Positions 6,501 to 6,836 of a DNA stretch of 6,836 nucleotides are shown one piece after another. The stretch is from Streptococcus sp. Its GTDB lineage: Bacteria; Bacillota; Bacilli; Lactobacillales; Streptococcaceae. The translations under genes and the position numbers were made by a program. A model generated the notes under the pieces. It did no database searches. It was not told the origin of the DNA and saw nothing but the letters and a program-made list of their open reading frames with translations. How positions within the stretch are numbered: position 1 is the stretch's first letter; every line of letters begins with the position of its first letter. The stretch covers positions 1-6,836 of the forward strand of contig JAPJPE010000068.1 in NCBI GenBank assembly GCA_030825825.1, read 5' to 3'.

Positions 6501-6776
6501 TTTGACCAATTGGCTAATCCAAAGAGTGATAAAGCAGCCTTACTACAGGCCATCCAAGCTTTCCAGGCAGAATTAGCTGCAGCCCCATCTGCAAGCGAAG
6601 AGGGCAAACCAGCTACCACAGCTGAAACGCCTGTCGCTACAGAGACTCCAGCAGCAACAGAAGCAGCAGCTTCAGAAGGGAACAAGCCTGCCACAACTGA
6701 GACAGAAACAGAGCCTGCAAGCGCAGCTGTAACAGAAGCAAGCACGCCAGATGCTCCATCTCCTCAGAACCAATAG
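3546..6776 (+). CDS. Streptococcal histidine triad (Pht) family surface protein
   Basis: A 1076-residue protein, longer than pneumococcal PhtA/B/D (about 820-840) and near PhtE (about 1040). The N-terminus (MKKKGTIGIVATLGLGLCAY) is a signal peptide with an LGLC lipobox-like site at Cys18, as in other Pht proteins. AEQIVIKITDEGFVTSHGDHFHY is the family's first triad region. HxxHxH motifs start at His84, His236, His366, His453 and His593. A His-rich acidic linker spans about 420-437, and a degenerate HIHPY site lies at 540-544. Residues about 601-1012 are largely helical, and 1013-1076 form an Ala/Thr/Pro/Glu-rich tail with no LPXTG. Triads bind zinc at the cell surface, and the family is implicated in zinc capture for AdcAII, adhesion and complement evasion. 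It starts 7 bp after adcAII, with GAGGAG inside the end of that gene, so expression is coupled and zinc-repressed through AdcR. Position matches phtD, but the domain order differs, so I give no symbol. Confidence 0.93.
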   Translation: MKKKGTIGIVATLGLGLCAYALSQQPQVKEEKKNQIQYLQAEKKASSTDTSKKEDSIEAVNAKEKTQAEQIVIKITDEGFVTSHGDHFHYYSGKVPFDAIFSEELILRDPTYQLQEADIVSKVKDGYIIKRAGKYYLYLKDAQHTVNVRSIEEIAQQQKGGTKEEGETGSVQASSSHKTGKTRDFRQPSQALKEGKTLEMLTAKNHTGGGYRTDDGYVFSPGDVISDTGDGFIVPHGGHFHYIPKSALSAGELAAALSLLSGQAGHQAGNSRLAGASTEQGQGTPDQASPSLGKQASNQPSASSTNTQTTPTTSKPAASKPSLTLTNLIEELQKAPLSSRHVESDGSVFDPRKITKWTDQGIVYPHGDHFHFIPYSSLSPLERELARQFQLLRAQGSSSPTEVSPSLPSNPSTKPVDPDHEHGDSHEHEEEHDHGFHADKVISKDEDGYMVAHGNHAHYFYKKDLSPQEIAAAEATLAGKKEEDKGQPLTDDVATYSRDASDEEKIQYISKTYGVPREAIKISNGFFVFNNPDQEYDPTHIHPYAVRKEHVRIPLETGNPELDFINELYATALRSGISPYSLQIENGQFVIPHGDHNHYIKVRSAGLADYLAHRLPTIQSPYKKGDLDKKVVEDKVNQLLAESRSLYASDPLQQRRIELILGHFLENVKSFPSNSTEGYLASLKQVDAQYIHATQAVKPKEETALDRRYQELLEQVRLLDTEAFQLKKEELVSQLQEAYTAKDSKRLEQEGKLLEAVQEMQDRTGVTSVDYLKYFYQSLSDARLTPELRTKAADLALKLYRAQAFEEAWDSKSHFMELYQTKQAIDQLFSQEKGQTYPIEKTVLDQKGSQTTSYNLAVYDFLKGLYGELDKATEARQQNKILTALLEQIQSLLPQVEDQGKRTALEAGLAQLGKEANPDKAISSGEALLREISDTIEKQKQKQTEEPQIGDVALYQQLYNQLMALHQQLQDKGASDAVFDRLEALFDQLANPKSDKAALLQAIQAFQAELAAAPSASEEGKPATTAETPVATETPAATEAAASEGNKPATTETETEPASAAVTEASTPDAPSPQNQ
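3795..5339 (+). repeat. Five HxxHxH zinc-binding triad motifs within the Pht protein
   Basis: The motifs are HGDHFH (3795-3812), HGGHFH (4251-4268), HGDHFH (4641-4658), HGNHAH (4902-4919) and HGDHNH (5322-5339). Most are preceded by a G-[YF]-[VIM] strand and followed by an aromatic residue and an LS-x-x-E-L/I-A-A helix, which shows that each belongs to a repeated Strep_his_triad module. Spacing is uneven: about 152, 130, 87 and 140 residues between successive motifs. Confidence 0.92.
4803..4856 (+). other. His/Glu/Asp-rich linker in the Pht protein
   Basis: Residues 420-437 hold seven histidines in 18 residues (His420, 422, 426, 428, 432, 434, 437) mixed with Glu and Asp. The stretch lies between a Pro/Ser linker and the fourth triad. 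It resembles the flexible metal-gathering loops of ZnuA/AdcA proteins, so extra low-affinity zinc binding is a fair inference. Confidence 0.75.
6582..6773 (+). other. Ala/Thr/Pro/Glu-rich C-terminal tail of the Pht protein
   Basis: The last 64 residues are low complexity, with repeated units such as EGKPATT / EGNKPATT and ETPVATETPAATE. Such tails usually act as disordered wall-spanning spacers. No LPXTG, hydrophobic anchor or binding repeat follows, so this one ends free. Confidence 0.75.
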
Positions 6777-6793
6777 AAAATAGAAAAGAGAGT

Positions 6794-6836
6794 GGGACAG
6801 AAATCGGTAATTCGTTAGAATTCGATTTCGTCGTCC
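6794..6836. repeat. Long imperfect hairpin, possible terminator or start of a dispersed intergenic repeat (cut by the window end)
   Basis: Nested complementary arms are visible: GGAC (6795-6798) with GTCC (6833-6836), GAAATCG (6800-6806) with CGATTTC (6823-6829), and AATTC (6809-6813) with GAATT (6818-6822) around a GTTA loop. It starts 17 bp after the triad gene stop, so it could end the operon transcript. The motif GAGTGGGACAGAAATCG recurs between genes in several streptococcal genomes, as I recall, which suggests a dispersed repeat. The right side is outside the window. Confidence 0.6.

Noticed and set aside
6419..6745. Minus-strand frame of 108 codons over the end of the triad gene
   Set aside because: It is antisense to the low-complexity Ala/Thr/Glu tail, whose skewed codons suppress stops on the other strand. 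Its Ala/Val/Ser-rich product has no ribosome site or family features.

Overview
The window looks like the chromosome of a Streptococcus, probably a viridans species of the mitis/sanguinis type. The evidence is a zinc-binding lipoprotein of the AdcAII/Lmb family followed directly by a histidine triad (Pht) surface protein, AdcR-type operators (TTAACYRGTTAA) at their promoter, and A/T-rich sigma-A promoters with strong AGGAGG ribosome sites. The species cannot be fixed from the sequence alone.

Layout. Positions 3-95 are the last 30 codons of a plus-strand gene that reads as methionyl-tRNA synthetase (metG). A symmetric hairpin at 112-137 then serves as a terminator between convergent genes. On the minus strand a two-gene operon runs from a promoter near 932-959: a four-helix DUF2975 membrane protein (373-894), then a 68-residue Cro/CI-type regulator (156-362). 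The 251-bp divergent gap 895-1145 holds this promoter, two inverted repeats that may be operators, and the promoter of the next gene. Positions 1146-2408 encode a membrane-anchored extracytoplasmic protein built of three related modules, the last resembling DUF6287. It ends in a strong terminator at 2407-2440.

The second half is a zinc operon. A near-consensus promoter (TTGACA-17-TATTAT) has its -10 box fused to three abutting 12-bp AdcR boxes (2544-2579). These cover the expected transcription start, so AdcR bound to zinc would block transcription. The operon encodes an AdcAII-type zinc-binding lipoprotein (2603-3538) and, 7 bp later, a 1076-residue histidine triad protein (3546-6776). The triad protein has five HxxHxH motifs, a His/Glu/Asp-rich linker, a long helical C-terminal half and an Ala/Thr/Pro/Glu tail. 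From the known family, the surface triad protein is thought to capture zinc and pass it to AdcAII, which delivers it to an AdcCB permease; that permease is not in this window. The window ends inside a long imperfect hairpin (6794-6836) that looks like the start of a dispersed intergenic repeat or a terminator.

The gene families are all known types. The parts most worth a second look are the triple AdcR operator, the domain arrangement of the triad protein, and the three-module protein at 1146-2408.
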